Shown here in pieces: positions 42,742 to 53,989 of a DNA stretch of 64,000 nucleotides (position 1 is the stretch's first letter; each line of letters opens with the position of its first letter). The notes beneath the pieces were generated by a model. It was given only the letters and a program-made list of their open reading frames with translations. It had not been told where the DNA came from and did no database searches. Origin of the DNA: Puccinellia tenuiflora (lineage: Eukaryota; Streptophyta; Magnoliopsida; Poales; Poaceae); the NCBI GenBank assembly GCA_012064385.1, contig QRDG01001975.1:188412-252411 (forward strand). The letters are read 5' to 3'. The translations under genes were made by a program, and so were the position numbers.

Positions 42742-44742
42742 ACCTACCTTTTCCATCGTTGTGATGGACCTGGACATCATGGTAAAGAGTGCACGGTGGA
42801 GGTTTGCGACCTTTGTGAGAGCAAAGAACACTCCGAGGAAGTATGTCCTTTATTGACTGCGCCTAAACCGCAGGTGATTCTTCACGGTTTAGTCAGTGAG
42901 GGACTTATGTTTTTTGAGCAGCCAACTTCAGATACATACAAACCAAAGATTGACAATGTACGTCTTGCTATGGTTACGGTGGTTAATGGTGAGCTCTCCA
43001 TCCCAAGGGTTGTAGCTCAATTGCAGCGGTTGGTTCCATGGGAGCAGTTTCACTGGGATGTTCAGCAAGTGGGTCACAATGTTTTTAAGGTACCTTTTCC
43101 ATCTAAGAGTGAGTTGGACAGACTGGCTATTTTTGGTGCATGTAAGGTTCCGGGAAGCACATGTGAGATCACAGTCATTCCTTGGGTTGCTACGGTGGAG
43201 CCAATGGATCAATTGCCAAAGAAGTGGATCCGAGTATATGGTATTCCTCCCAAGATTACGGGGGATTATCTTTCGCTTTGGAGTTTGGGGTCCTTGTTTG
43301 GCAAAACCGTAAAGGTGGACATGAAATTTACTCGCAAACATGGTGTCTTGCGGATGCTTGTGGGCTGTGTAGATTACACACTTATTCCCTCTGGATCGAC
43401 GATTTTTATAAAAGATGGCTTTTATCGGTTGAAATTTAGAGTGGAGCATCCAGTTGATGTTGGGGACAAGGAGGATGATGCACCACGGTCACCTCCGCCA
43501 GATGATGAAGGAGATGATGATGAGGAATCAAATAATGAAAAGAGAAATAAGAACACAGAGGATAGCGGCCCATCCGATGCTATGGCCACGGATGAGGTCG
43601 CGAAGGAAGTGGAGGAGAAGCGCAACGTGGGGGCTGCGGCTACTGAACAGATGCAGGAGCATGTGGCAGGGGTTGTGTTCTCACCCATGGTTCAAAAGCA
43701 AATTGGTGTTGCAAAACAAGAAATTTGGGCGATGATGCAGGGGGCTTCCGGGGAGATGGATAGCGTAGGTCGGATGAATGGCGCTGGTCTTTTGGAGAGA
43801 AATGTTGATTCGGGAGTCGATGTTGTTTCAAACGGGAGTGCTACGGTGGTCGTTGCGGGCTGCCGCGACAGTGTCCTGGAGACCCGAGGTCTTGGCTGCA
43901 AGGAGGCATGCGCTGCTGTGGTGAGCAAGAGCGATGTGGTGCTGGTTGATGGATGCCGCGGCAGCGAGCTTATCTCTGTCGGAGGGGAGCTGAGTGAAAC
44001 AATTCCTTCTGATCTTTTGGATGGGGGCAGCGATGATTCCCAGCTTTGGAGCACTCCGACCAAGCTCACAGATATTTTTTCGTCTACCGTTTCTCCTCTG
44101 GAAGAGGCGGGGGGACTGTACATGGATCGGTCTGGCAAGGTGGCGATGACACAGGTTCAGTCATGCGGACAGGACTTTGGAAAGGTCGATGGTGGCAAGT
44201 GCGCGAGACCAACAGAGAAGAATATGATGGATTTCGGGGGCATGCATGAGGTGGAGGTGAGAACGAGTTTACGGTTGAGGGAACAACATAATGCGGACCT
44301 TCCCCAACTGGAGCGCGCGGTGGACCTGACTTCACGCAAGATGTATGGCTCCAATCTAGGTACTACAAATCCCAAGCCATCTTTATGTTCTCTTTCTAAT
44401 GTTGAAATTAAGCGTAGAGCGGATGTTTTGGGTATTTCTCTAGGAAAAAATAAAGAACAAGTAGATGGGTCAATTTTGGGCATTTTACAATTGGAAAAAG
44501 AAAGGGAGATTATTTTTCTTAAGAATTCTATACCTACTGTTGTTGAGGATTCGGATGCAAACTTGACACTTAAAAGGGCAATTAATCTGTGCCAAGATCT
44601 TGAAGATGATGAGGTTGAGGCTTCAGATGATCATGCGGATCTCAATGAGACTTTGGCATCAATTAAGTTAAGGGGTAAAAAATTTGACCTTTCTAAGCGT
44701 GCGGCTAGAAGGGGGGTTAGAGTAAACAAAATCAAGAAATAA
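42742..44742 (+). CDS. LINE ORF1 protein (5'-truncated): zinc knuckles and DUF4283
   Basis: RNA-binding nucleoprotein of an L1-type LINE. The frame has no ATG before the conserved part. It enters with a partial knuckle (CDGPGHHGKEC) and a full CCHC (CDLCESKEHSEEVC), followed by a DUF4283/RRM-like domain (about 42950-43450: LQRLVPWEQFHWDVQQVG, WIRVYGIPPKITGDYL, GSLFGKTVKVDM). An acidic low-complexity region (DDEGDDDEESNNEK) and a long variable C-terminus follow, to a TAA just before ORF2. No stops inside. The start codon and N-terminus are lost or upstream in another frame. Confidence 0.8.
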   Translation, partial: TYLFHRCDGPGHHGKECTVEVCDLCESKEHSEEVCPLLTAPKPQVILHGLVSEGLMFFEQPTSDTYKPKIDNVRLAMVTVVNGELSIPRVVAQLQRLVPWEQFHWDVQQVGHNVFKVPFPSKSELDRLAIFGACKVPGSTCEITVIPWVATVEPMDQLPKKWIRVYGIPPKITGDYLSLWSLGSLFGKTVKVDMKFTRKHGVLRMLVGCVDYTLIPSGSTIFIKDGFYRLKFRVEHPVDVGDKEDDAPRSPPPDDEGDDDEESNNEKRNKNTEDSGPSDAMATDEVAKEVEEKRNVGAAATEQMQEHVAGVVFSPMVQKQIGVAKQEIWAMMQGASGEMDSVGRMNGAGLLERNVDSGVDVVSNGSATVVVAGCRDSVLETRGLGCKEACAAVVSKSDVVLVDGCRGSELISVGGELSETIPSDLLDGGSDDSQLWSTPTKLTDIFSSTVSPLEEAGGLYMDRSGKVAMTQVQSCGQDFGKVDGGKCARPTEKNMMDFGGMHEVEVRTSLRLREQHNADLPQLERAVDLTSRKMYGSNLGTTNPKPSLCSLSNVEIKRRADVLGISLGKNKEQVDGSILGILQLEKEREIIFLKNSIPTVVEDSDANLTLKRAINLCQDLEDDEVEASDDHADLNETLASIKLRGKKFDLSKRAARRGVRVNKIKK

Positions 44743-44746
44743 TAAG

Positions 44747-47700
44747 ATGAAGGGTATGATTTGGAATTCAAATGGGTTTGGGGACACGGCGAAACATCTT
44801 GCGGTTAATGAATTTGTAAGGGAACATAGACTTGATTTTGTAGCTATTATTGAGACGGGTAGGTCATCTTTTGCAACACCTTTTTTGAATTTTTTAGCCA
44901 GCGGGCTTGATTTTATTTGGTACTGTATTCCTCCACATGGGCGGTCAGGAGGAATGCTGCTTGGTTTTAATGCTGCTTCGTTGGCAATAGAGAATGTAGT
45001 TTCAGGTGATTTTTGCGTTAAATTACACCTGAAGACGAAATTGGATGGTTTTCGTTGGGCCTTGGTAGTGGTGTATGGGGCAGCTCAGGATAATAAAAAG
45101 CCAGATTTTTTGGCCGAATTGGTGCGAATTTGTGACGGGGAAATTTTACCACTTTTAGTCGGGGGTGACTTTAATATTATTAGAAGACAATCTGAGAAAA
45201 ATAATACAAACTTCAATGCGAGATGGCCTACTATTTTCAATGCGATAATTGAGAGTCTAAGTTTGAAAGATTTGGAGCTGTCTGGGAGACAGTTTACCTG
45301 GGCTAGTAGACGAGATACGCCAACTTATGAGCGGTTGGATCGTTTTCTAGCTAGTGTGGAGTGGGAGCAAAAGTACCCTTTGGTCACGGTACAGGCACTA
45401 CCACGGGCTGGATCGGATCACACGCCTTTGCTGTTGGACACAGGGGAACATGCGTTCTTGGGTAATAGTAATAAATTCTCTTTCGAATTATCTTGGTTTC
45501 GGCAGGAAGGTTTCTTTGACATGATTACCCGGGAATGGAATGCGATCCAATCGGGAAACAATCCTGTTGAACGATGGCAAAATAAAATAAGACACTTGCG
45601 TCAATTTTTGCGAGGTTGGGCAAGGAATTTAAGTGGGGAATATAAAAAACTCAAAGATAAGCTAGTCCTGTTAATTAATGAGTTAGACATTAAGGCAGAG
45701 ACGATTCCTCTAACAGCAACCGAGCGGGATGCTAAGAGGGAGGCGGAGGATGGTTTGGCTAAGTTGAGACGTGATGAAGAATCCAAATGGGCACAGAGAG
45801 CTAAAGTTAAACATGTACAGGAAGGTGGGAGTAATACTAGATACTTCCATATTATTGCGAATGGAAAACATAGGAAAAAGAAAATTTTACAACTCGAACA
45901 AGAAGAAGGGACAATCGTTGGGCAAGAAAATTTGAAAATGTATATCTCTGAGTACTACAAAAAATTGTTTGGGGCGCCGGCCCTGAATAATGTTATGCTT
46001 GACGAGGATATCACTGATGATATGCCTCAAGTTTCACAAGAGGAGAATATAATATTGACCCAAGATTTTACAGAAAAAGAGGTTTTCGAGGCAATTAAAC
46101 AAATGGAACATAATAAAGCACCTGGACCGGACGGTTTTCCAGCAGAATTTTATCAAAAATGTTGGGGTACGATCAAAAGTGATTTGATGGCAATGTTTAC
46201 CCAATTGCGCAGTGGAAACTTGCCCTTATTCAAATTGAACTTTGGTATTATTACCTTGTTACCTAAAAAGGAGGATGCGAGCCGAATTGAGCAATATCGG
46301 CCTATTTGTCTGTTGAATGTTAGTTTCAAGATTTTCACTAAAGTTGGCACAAATAGAGTTACCTCGATTGCTAGTAGGGTAATCCGTCCAACACAAACAG
46401 CATTCATTCCAGGCAGAAATATTCTTGAAGGGGTGGTGGTACTTCATGAAACAATTCATGAAATGCATAGAAAGAAACTAGATGGGGTCCTATTTAAAAT
46501 CGACTTCGAGAAAGCATATGATAAGGTTAATTGGTCGTTTCTTCAACAGACGTTAAGGATGAAAGGATTTACAACTCAGTGGTGTGAATGGGTTGCTAGA
46601 TTTGTCCAGGGTGGGAGTGTGGGAATCCGCGTGAATGACGATATCGGTCATTATTTTCAGACTCTCAAAGGTTTAAGACAGGGAGATCCGCTGTCCCCCT
46701 TACTTTTTAACCTAGTGGTCGATATGCTGGCTATTCTCATAGCTCGGGCTAAGGAGGATGGTCAGGTAGGAGGATTAGTGCCACACCTAGTCGAGGGGGG
46801 GGTGTCGATCCTACAATATGCTGATGACACAATATTATTTCTTGAGCACGACATTGCGAAGGCCGTGAACATGAAACTGATATTGGCATTCTTTGAACAA
46901 TTATCGGGCTTAAAAATCAATTTCCACAAGAGTGAACTTTATTGTTTTGGGAAGGCCAAAGATGATCAGGAGGAATATCGCCGTATTTTTGGTTGCGAGT
47001 TGGGGACACTACCTTTCAAGTATTTGGGGATTCCTATACACTATCGCAAACTTTTAAACAAGGAATGGAAATTAGTAGAGGATAGGTTTGAAAAAAAATT
47101 GGCAGCATGGATGGCTAAGATGTTGTCATATGGGGACCGGCTGGTTTTGATCAACTCGGTTTTAACAAGCCTACCTATGTTTCTTCTCTCCTTTTTTGAG
47201 TTACCTAAAGGAGTTAGGAAGCGTTTAGACTATTATCGGTCTCGATTTTTTTGGCAAAGTGATCAACTTAAGCGAAAATATAGGTTGACCAAATGGAACA
47301 TAGTGTGTAGGCCGAGAGATCAAGGAGGGTTGGGAATTACTGTTTTGGAGACAAAAAATAAATGCCTTTTGAGTAAGTGGCTATACAAATTATTTAATGA
47401 GGACGGGGTTTGGAAAGAGATTTTAGTCAACAAATATTTGGGGGGTAAAACGCTCTCTCAAGTACAGGCTAAACCTTTTGATTCACCGTTTTGGAAGGGG
47501 ATAATGAAGGTAAAAGACGAGTTTTTCCAACGAGGTCGTTTCGTGATTGGCAACGGGGAACAAGTGCGGTTCTGGGAGGATGTCTGGTTAGGATCGCATG
47601 CGTTGCAATATGAATATCCGTCACTTTATGCCATCGCATCAAATAGGCACAGCACGGTGGCTGATGTTCTTGGGGATGTTCCTATTAACCTACCTTTCCG

Positions 47701-48418
47701 ACGGGTGTTATTAGGACAGCGGAGAGATGCATGGTTTTTATTAGTTGAGAGATTAATGCGAGTAAACTTAACAGATGATTCTGATAGATTTACATGGACT
47801 CTCACTAGTAATGGTGTATTCACTGTTAAGTCTCTTTATGATGATCTTATGAACGGACATACACGGTATTTGCGTAAGTACCTATGGAAACTAAAGATCC
47901 CATTAAAAATTAAGATTTTTTTATGGTTTCTTAGCAGAAAAGAGTTGTTGACAAAAGATAACTTGGCTAAAAGACGTTGGTTAGGATGTAAGAAATGCGT
48001 TTTTTGTAATGCGGATGAGTCTGCAGAGCATCTATTTATAAAATGTCCGTTTGCTAGAGATATCTGGAGACTAGTCCATTTTACTTTTAACATATCTCCA
48101 CCTTCCAGTATAAACAACATTTTCGGTACTTGGTTGAATGGAATTGATAAAATTACAAAGGCTCGCATTCGGATTGGTGTAGCGGCCATCTTGTGGGCTA
48201 TTTGGAATTGTAGAAATGATATTGTCTTTAACAAAACGAACTCTATCTATTATTTGCAGGTTATTCACAAGGCGTGCTACTGGATACACCTATGGGCATT
48301 CATACTCCCGGCGGACCAACGTGGTCTTATGGATGTCGGATGTACCCGTTTGCTGACGGTCGTGCGGGCTATCTTCAACCGGGCTGGGTGGCTTCATTCT
48401 AAAAGAATTGATGCATAG
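44747..48418 (+). CDS. LINE ORF2 protein: endonuclease, reverse transcriptase, zf-RVT; intact
   Basis: 1223 codons without interruption. Endonuclease/exonuclease/phosphatase-type domain at 1-230: N7 (WNSNG), E36 (IIETG), D141 and N143 (GGDFN), D224/H225 (SDHTPLL). RT at about 455-760: KAPGPDGFPAEFYQKCW, YRPICLLNVSFKIF, D586 in KIDFEKAYDK, GLRQGDPLSPLLFN and YADD at 691-694, then YLGIPIHYRKL. zf-RVT near residues 1080-1110 (CKKCVFCNADESAEHLFIKC). All catalytic residues of both enzymes are present. It makes the nick and cDNA for target-primed insertion. Starts 4 bases after the ORF1 stop, so translation probably depends on reinitiation. The best-preserved mobile gene in the window. Confidence 0.95.
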   Translation: MKGMIWNSNGFGDTAKHLAVNEFVREHRLDFVAIIETGRSSFATPFLNFLASGLDFIWYCIPPHGRSGGMLLGFNAASLAIENVVSGDFCVKLHLKTKLDGFRWALVVVYGAAQDNKKPDFLAELVRICDGEILPLLVGGDFNIIRRQSEKNNTNFNARWPTIFNAIIESLSLKDLELSGRQFTWASRRDTPTYERLDRFLASVEWEQKYPLVTVQALPRAGSDHTPLLLDTGEHAFLGNSNKFSFELSWFRQEGFFDMITREWNAIQSGNNPVERWQNKIRHLRQFLRGWARNLSGEYKKLKDKLVLLINELDIKAETIPLTATERDAKREAEDGLAKLRRDEESKWAQRAKVKHVQEGGSNTRYFHIIANGKHRKKKILQLEQEEGTIVGQENLKMYISEYYKKLFGAPALNNVMLDEDITDDMPQVSQEENIILTQDFTEKEVFEAIKQMEHNKAPGPDGFPAEFYQKCWGTIKSDLMAMFTQLRSGNLPLFKLNFGIITLLPKKEDASRIEQYRPICLLNVSFKIFTKVGTNRVTSIASRVIRPTQTAFIPGRNILEGVVVLHETIHEMHRKKLDGVLFKIDFEKAYDKVNWSFLQQTLRMKGFTTQWCEWVARFVQGGSVGIRVNDDIGHYFQTLKGLRQGDPLSPLLFNLVVDMLAILIARAKEDGQVGGLVPHLVEGGVSILQYADDTILFLEHDIAKAVNMKLILAFFEQLSGLKINFHKSELYCFGKAKDDQEEYRRIFGCELGTLPFKYLGIPIHYRKLLNKEWKLVEDRFEKKLAAWMAKMLSYGDRLVLINSVLTSLPMFLLSFFELPKGVRKRLDYYRSRFFWQSDQLKRKYRLTKWNIVCRPRDQGGLGITVLETKNKCLLSKWLYKLFNEDGVWKEILVNKYLGGKTLSQVQAKPFDSPFWKGIMKVKDEFFQRGRFVIGNGEQVRFWEDVWLGSHALQYEYPSLYAIASNRHSTVADVLGDVPINLPFRRVLLGQRRDAWFLLVERLMRVNLTDDSDRFTWTLTSNGVFTVKSLYDDLMNGHTRYLRKYLWKLKIPLKIKIFLWFLSRKELLTKDNLAKRRWLGCKKCVFCNADESAEHLFIKCPFARDIWRLVHFTFNISPPSSINNIFGTWLNGIDKITKARIRIGVAAILWAIWNCRNDIVFNKTNSIYYLQVIHKACYWIHLWAFILPADQRGLMDVGCTRLLTVVRAIFNRAGWLHSKRIDA

Positions 48419-48519
48419 TTCTTTGATGTTTGAGTGGCTGATTTTTGTAGCCACGTTATGTGATCCTTGAATTGTAAACCTGAATATTTGAATTTTTTTA
48501 ATAATTGCGGATGGCTGTG

Positions 48520-48572
48520 TGCATCTCTTGGATGCAGAGGCCGGGGATCCGCACCCCCTTATCTAAAAAAAA
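48520..48572 (+). other. 3' hairpin and A tail of LINE 3
   Basis: TGCATC (48520-48525), loop TCTTG, GATGCA (48531-48536), then GAGGCCGGGG, CACCCCC, TTATCT and 8 A. Confidence 0.65.
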
Positions 48573-48796
48573 GAAGATTGTTCAGTCCGCACTAGCAACC
48601 AAGGTCGTTGTTTCGAATCATACTTGGAGTGTACTTTTTTCCTTCTTTAATTTTCAGGAACAATGCGATAGCGCGTCCTGCGATTTAAAAGTTCACAATC
48701 GTATTAGGATTAACAAATCCATTAAGAAATTATGCAAAATATGCATTCTCGAGAAAAATAATGGGATGTGCTACCCGGTAGCACCATACTGAAGCC
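48573..48796. other. Spacer between LINE 3 and CACTA element
   Basis: No feature recognised; the last bases TTT (48797-48799) are the CACTA target duplication. Confidence 0.45.
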
Positions 48797-48829
48797 TTTC
48801 ACTAGGCCACGGTCGGGTTATTAGGGCAC

Positions 48830-49165
48830 TTTCGTTGGGGCACTTTCGAAATTGTCTCAATAGTTAATCATTTGGAGGCACTTTGAATAAAATGCCACAA
48901 ATTCATATAGAATTTGAGGCACTTTAACAAAATGCCTCTATTTGTATAAGCTATAGAGGCACTTTTTAAAAGTGCCCCAATAGGTCATTACCTATAGTGG
49001 CACTTTAGAGAAGTGCCCCAATAGGTCATTGCATATAGTGGCACTTTTCAAAAATGCCACTATATGTCATTCCCTATAGTGGCACTTTAGAGAAGTGCCT
49101 CAATAGGTCACTACCTATAGTGGCACTTTAAAGAAGTGCCCCAATAAATCACTACCTATAAAATA
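48830..49165. repeat. CACTA left subterminal repeat array
   Basis: About eight units of ~60 bases around GTGGCACTTTAGAGAAGTGC with CCAATAGGTCATTACCTATA between them. Confidence 0.85.
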
Positions 49166-49339
49166 AATGTGTTAGTGGCAAGGACTATCACGTGCATAAT
49201 TTCTTGAGAAGATTGAGATAAAGTCAATGTGCTTAATTAATTGTGCGGCTAACTTGATGAAGCCCACATACCGCCGGACAAACAAGCATGGCCTAGCTAT
49301 ATGATTAGCAGCTTTGGCATGGATCGATACTTATCCAAC

Positions 49340-49680
49340 GTATTTTTCACCGAATGCCGTTTTTCTAACTAATAGCAAAACTGGCCGCTGCTGAAAACTA
49401 TTTTCAAATCTAGCCTCTCGGGTCGGCGCCATCTTCGACGGCGCCGAACCAGTGCACGTCGGCGCCAGGCAAACTTAGCCAAAAAAGTTCAAAGGGTTCG
49501 GCGCCATTGACAATGGCACCGACCTCACTTCGGCTGGCGGTCAGTCCTGGCGCCGACCTACACATGTTCGGCGTCATCCTCGTTGGCGCCGACCCCAAAG
49601 GCCAGATTTGGAAATAGTTTTCAGCAGCGGCCAATTTTGCTATTAGTTAACAAAAACGGCCAGATTCGGTGAAAAATACC
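49340..49680. mobile_element. MULE-type MITE (341 bp)
   Basis: Inverted ends of ~75 bases (GTATTTTTCACCGAATGCCG and, reversed, GGTATTTTTCACCGAATCTG; both continue to GCTGCTGAAAACTATTT). Flanked by the 9-bp repeat TTATCCAAC (49331-49339, 49681-49689), the Mutator-type length. The middle has several GGCGCCGA motifs. Confidence 0.85.
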
Positions 49681-49884
49681 TTATCCAACTAGCAACTATT
49701 TAGCTGAGCAGTACGCATATGCAATCGGATGATGCACATGCATGAACGGCCACGAAAGAATCGGTCACTCGCGAAGGTCTCCGCTGCGGCGCTGCCCCGT
49801 TTGTTACCTGACGGCGCTACCTACCGTCGCGATCGCGATCCGAAGCAGCTGGTTCCACGTCGCTCCTATAAATTAAAAATATGA

Positions 49885-49948
49885 TCGCTGGCCAGGACTC
49901 GAACCTGGGAGGCGTTGTATAGCCAATAATAGGCTGCGCTAGCCAGCA
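49885..49948 (-). tRNA. tRNA-like sequence or SINE head, probably pseudogene
   Basis: Minus strand: GCTGG pairs with the terminal CCAGC, an A-box-like TAGCGCAG follows, then an AGCC-TATTATT-GGCT anticodon-like arm, and a perfect T arm CCAGG-TTCGAGT-CCTGG (B box GGTTCGAGTCC), then a T5 run. Only ~64 bases, with a reduced D arm. The anticodon position would read TTA, so a normal tRNA is unlikely. Confidence 0.4.
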
Positions 49949-50352
49949 GGACTTGACACGATTTGTGATAGTATGTAGAGATAACTGTACTAATATAGAG
50001 TAAAGAAAAGACGTACATGACTTTAAAAGTTCCCAAGTCCACGTGAAGATACATGGTTTTGCACTAATCCACCATTTCGTAGTTTACTAACGTCAAGAAT
50101 TATCCTTTTAGGCTATGAGAACACAAAGGCTTACGACGTAAAATTATGTTTGCTTTTTAATTATTTTAATTTCGTAGTTTAGTAATATTACATAAAATAA
50201 CACAATGCAAATGCTTCTTTTTATTATCCTCAAATTTGGTCTCATAACAAATAACACGACGTGAAAAGATTTAATGTATAAATTTCGAAAATATTATACC
50301 ATATTTAATGTACAACTAATCACATGGTTGCGTGTGAAAAACTTTCCACCAA

Positions 50353-52010
50353 GTGTGAATCTTTGAATGTCAAACAAGTTCACCGAAGAGAGTTTTCACT
50401 TTCTTTGAACGAAAAATGCATTTTCTATTTTCTGAGTGCCAAAATAGGGCTGTTTTGTGAAGCACCTACCAAATATTTGCTGCGAAATTAGACCAAACCA
50501 ATTTTATAAAATATTAGACCATATTTAATATACATTTAACCAAATGGTTGTGTGTGAAAAGCTTTCCATCCACCTCTCGTCAAAATGACAAATTTCTGCC
50601 GATTCAGTAGGAAGTGGGTCAAATTTGAATTACACCTACTCCATCGTTAGCTCGTGATTTTTTGTAAAAATCATTTTTAGTTATAAAAGTATCTATTTCA
50701 TTAGAGATCCACCAAGAGTTTTGCAGTATTCCACACCTAGATATGAACGGTCATGGCGACAATTTTGACCGCATTTTGAAATCGGCATAAAAAATTTAAA
50801 AAATCAAAAAAATGGAAAACCTCCGCATTGTGTCATATTATGTGACATAGTATCAATAAAAAAATACAAACTTGGAATAATGCAAATATCTTGGAAAAGT
50901 GTTCTCAGAAATGAGCTATCATGTATGAAGATTCATGGCTTTCAAGCCAAATGACCAATGTTATAGCCATTTTCGCGACATAGTTTGTTAAAATGATCTG
51001 ATATTGTGCATAAGTGTGCATCTTTGAATGTCAAACAAGTTCACCGAAGAGAGTTTTCACTTTCTTTGAACAAAAAATGTATTTTCTATTTTCTGAGTGG
51101 CAAAATAGGGTTGTTTTGTGAAGCACCTACCAAATATTTGCTGCGAAATTAGACCAATTTTGACTGCTTTTTGAAACTAGCTATTTCATCAGATATTTCA
51201 TCAGATATCCATCATGAGTTTCGAAAGATTCTATCCCTAGATATGAATGGCCTTGCCGATAAATTTGACCGCTTTTTGAAATCGACATAATTAATTCAAA
51301 AAAATTCAGAAAAATGGAAAACCTTCGCATTGTATCATTTTTATGTGACCTAGTATCAAGAAAAAAAAACTTGGAATAATGCAAGTATCTTGGAAATGTG
51401 TTCTTACAAATGTGCTCCGATCTACGAAGATTCATGGCTTTTAAGGCAAATGGCCAATGTTATGGCTAGTTTCGTGACATAGTTTGTTGAATTAATCGCA
51501 TATTGTTCAAATGTGTGCATATTGGAATAGAGAACAAGGTTGACGAAGAAAGTTTTCATTTTCTTCGCACGAAAAAATCATTTTTTATTTTCAGTGTGTC
51601 AAAATTGGGTTGTCTTGTGAAGTACCTACCAAATATTTGTTGCAAAATTGGACCACGCCAATTTATGAAAATATTAGACCACATTTAACATACAACTAAC
51701 CAAATGGTTGCGTGTAGAAAAGTTCCCATCCACCTCTTATGAAAATGACAAAATTTCTGCAGATTCAGCACAAAGTGGATCAAATTTGAACTGCAACTGC
51801 TTCATAGTTTGCTCGTGATTTTTTATAAAAATAATTTTTAGGTACAAAACTAGCTATTTCATCAGAGATCCATCCAGAGTTTCGCAAAATTTCATTCGTT
51901 CATATGAACGGTCTTGCCGACAATTTTGACCAGTTTTTGAAATCATAATAAAAAATTTGAAAAAAGCAAAAAATGGAAAACCTTCACATTGTGTCATTTC
52001 TGGATTTGTT
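50353..52010. repeat. Tandem repeat in CACTA, three diverged copies
   Basis: Units begin near 50353, 51014 and 51513 with GTGTGCATCTTTGAATGTCA-type wording and share CACCTACCAAATATTTG, ATATGAACGG and ATGGAAAACCT. The periods of ~661 and ~499 differ because the second copy has an internal deletion. No coding signal. Confidence 0.8.
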
Positions 52011-52089
52011 TTGCTATCTCAAAACTATTATTTTAGGTTCCTCAATACTATTTCTAATGATACCCAAACCTCTCTGCAAATAATAACTA

Positions 52090-52775
52090 AAACAAAACAT
52101 TTATTTTAAAGAGGGTAGCCAGGCCTGCAGCCGGGCCAGAAGCAGCAGACAGCCCACCAACATCCAGAAACCCTAACCCTAGCTCTACTACCCACCACAC
52201 ACGCACCCACCACACGCAACCACCACACACGCGGGGAGGAGCCCCTTGCTTCTCTCCATCTCCCATCGATCCCCACCGCCTCGAGCTCCTCTTCCACCTC
52301 ACGCTCGGCCGCTCCATCTCCTGGCCGCACGACGCCGCGCCGATGCCGTCCTCCTCTGCTCCGGTGTGTCACCGAGGCCGCCTCACCTGACCTTGGCCGC
52401 CTTCCGGCTCCGCGCCGCCATGACCGGCAAGGAGCTCCGCCGCATGTTCGGACCCCGTTCTCCTCCTCGCCTCCGGCTTGTCCCGCCGCCGGCAGGGCCT
52501 GCACGTCCGCCGCCATGCCAGCTCTCGCTCCTGTGGCCAGCAGAGCCTCGGGGATCTGATGCGACGGCGCTCGATCTGCTTGCGAGGGCTGGCCCGGCGG
52601 ATGGGCGTGGCACTGGCGGCCTCGACGGCGCTGGCGTAGGACGCGGAGTGGCGGGAGCGATGCCGGAGAAGAAGAAGCCGCTGGACGCGGAGTGGCTTGA
52701 GCAGTCTGGGTCGCTGAGACGCAGCTCTGGCACGCCCGCCTCAGCCTGGACGTCACCGACCTCCACATCAGGTAA
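52090..52775 (+). pseudogene. Captured gene start inside the CACTA element
   Basis: Abrupt change from AT-rich to GC-rich with AGAAACCCTAACCCTAG, like a grass 5' UTR/first exon, ending at a possible donor (CACATCAG|GTAACC, ~52771). The most coding-like frame has DAEWRER-type and EKKKPLDAEWLEQSGSLRR wording but contains a TAG near 52639 and a frame change. Identity not recognised; the longest open frame (from 52246) starts before the likely exon. Confidence 0.45.
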
Positions 52776-53989
52776 CCAGTTGCTCGTGCAGTCGTGCTGT
52801 GATTGCTTCTGTAAATTGAATGTAATGGAGTACTGTCAATTTACTTATGGAGTAGTACTTGCTGTAAATCAAGTTACACACAAAAGTACTCCTCCTTGTA
52901 GTGATTGGAGTACTGTAAAAGTACGCCTGCCTGTAGTGCTTGGAATACTACTCCACCGAATTAACAATGACATGTCATCAAAAGGAAATGCATGCTTTCA
53001 GAGTACTCCATCGAATTAACAATGACATTGCTTGGAGTATGTATATGGCATTGCACTTATACAAGCATTGTGTATGTAGGCAGCAGTACCACATATATTA
53101 CCCATTTACAGGTATTACTACTACTATGCCAAGTTTTTCTTGTGAAATTACATGCCTTCGAATTGTCTAGGCCACTTATGTAGTTGAGCTTTGCTGCTAC
53201 TGAAGTAAAATGCTTACATATTGTGACTAATGCATCTGCAACATTAGTGGCTTGCTTTGATATTGTAGGAGTGTCTTCAATTTCGTTGAGATGTTCATAT
53301 ATTGATAGGCCATTCTTTCTTAGACAGTTAGCGACTATATTGAGCAAGCATGATTTTTCTCTTAAGTTGTTTCAAGATATTTTTTGTTTGCTGATTTGTC
53401 TTTCCTCATGTTAGTATGCGCTGGCATTTAATCCCTAGGAGACGCACTGGAGTTATCCATGATGAACCAGGCTGCTTACTTAATTTAGGGCCTAATGAAT
53501 TGTGTTCAGGATTTCAGGTCAAAACTTACACCCCATGCATCTTATGTTTAATTTTGGAGATTAGTTCCATTTTTTTCCTGTTATGCTTCTGCTCATGGTT
53601 GCAAACTAGTCGGTAGCTATTGTAACGAAGAAACAAACGTTCCTTGTGTGCTCCCATGTGGCTGCCTACCTGAGCTGTGGAATTCCTTTTATGCACCAGA
53701 ACCTGGCTTCCTTTGTAAGACGAAGAAAAGAAACCTGCTGCTGTTGCTGCAGTTCCTTGTTTTTTCATGTCTTTGTTTTTTATTTGGATGTCATTTTTGC
53801 TGCACTGTCTGTTAAACCGAGTGACATCAATGAAATTAGTATCCATTGCAAAATGACCATGTTGTTTGATGCATATTCTTTCTGACCACCTCCGTAACCA
53901 ATAATAAGCTGTGCAAACTGATGATATAAACCATTGTTTAATGCACCACTCTTGCCATCTCGATACGACACTAAAATGGGTCTGATGAT

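Larger units (their letters stand above)
42742..48572 (+). mobile_element. LINE 3: near-complete L1-type LINE
   Basis: Plus strand: ORF1 part (42742-44742), 4-base gap, intact ORF2 (44747-48418), 3' UTR with hairpin TGCATC/GATGCA (48520-48536), a GGGG/CCCC mini-stem, TTATCT and 8 A (48565-48572). The open frame of ORF1 begins right after a TAA at 42739-42741 with the middle of a zinc-finger region, so the 5' end is probably truncated. No target duplication could be found by eye. Confidence 0.9.

Noticed and set aside
52246..53019. 257-codon plus-strand frame as a complete gene
   Set aside because: It runs through a probable splice donor into AT-rich intron-like sequence and lies inside the CACTA element.
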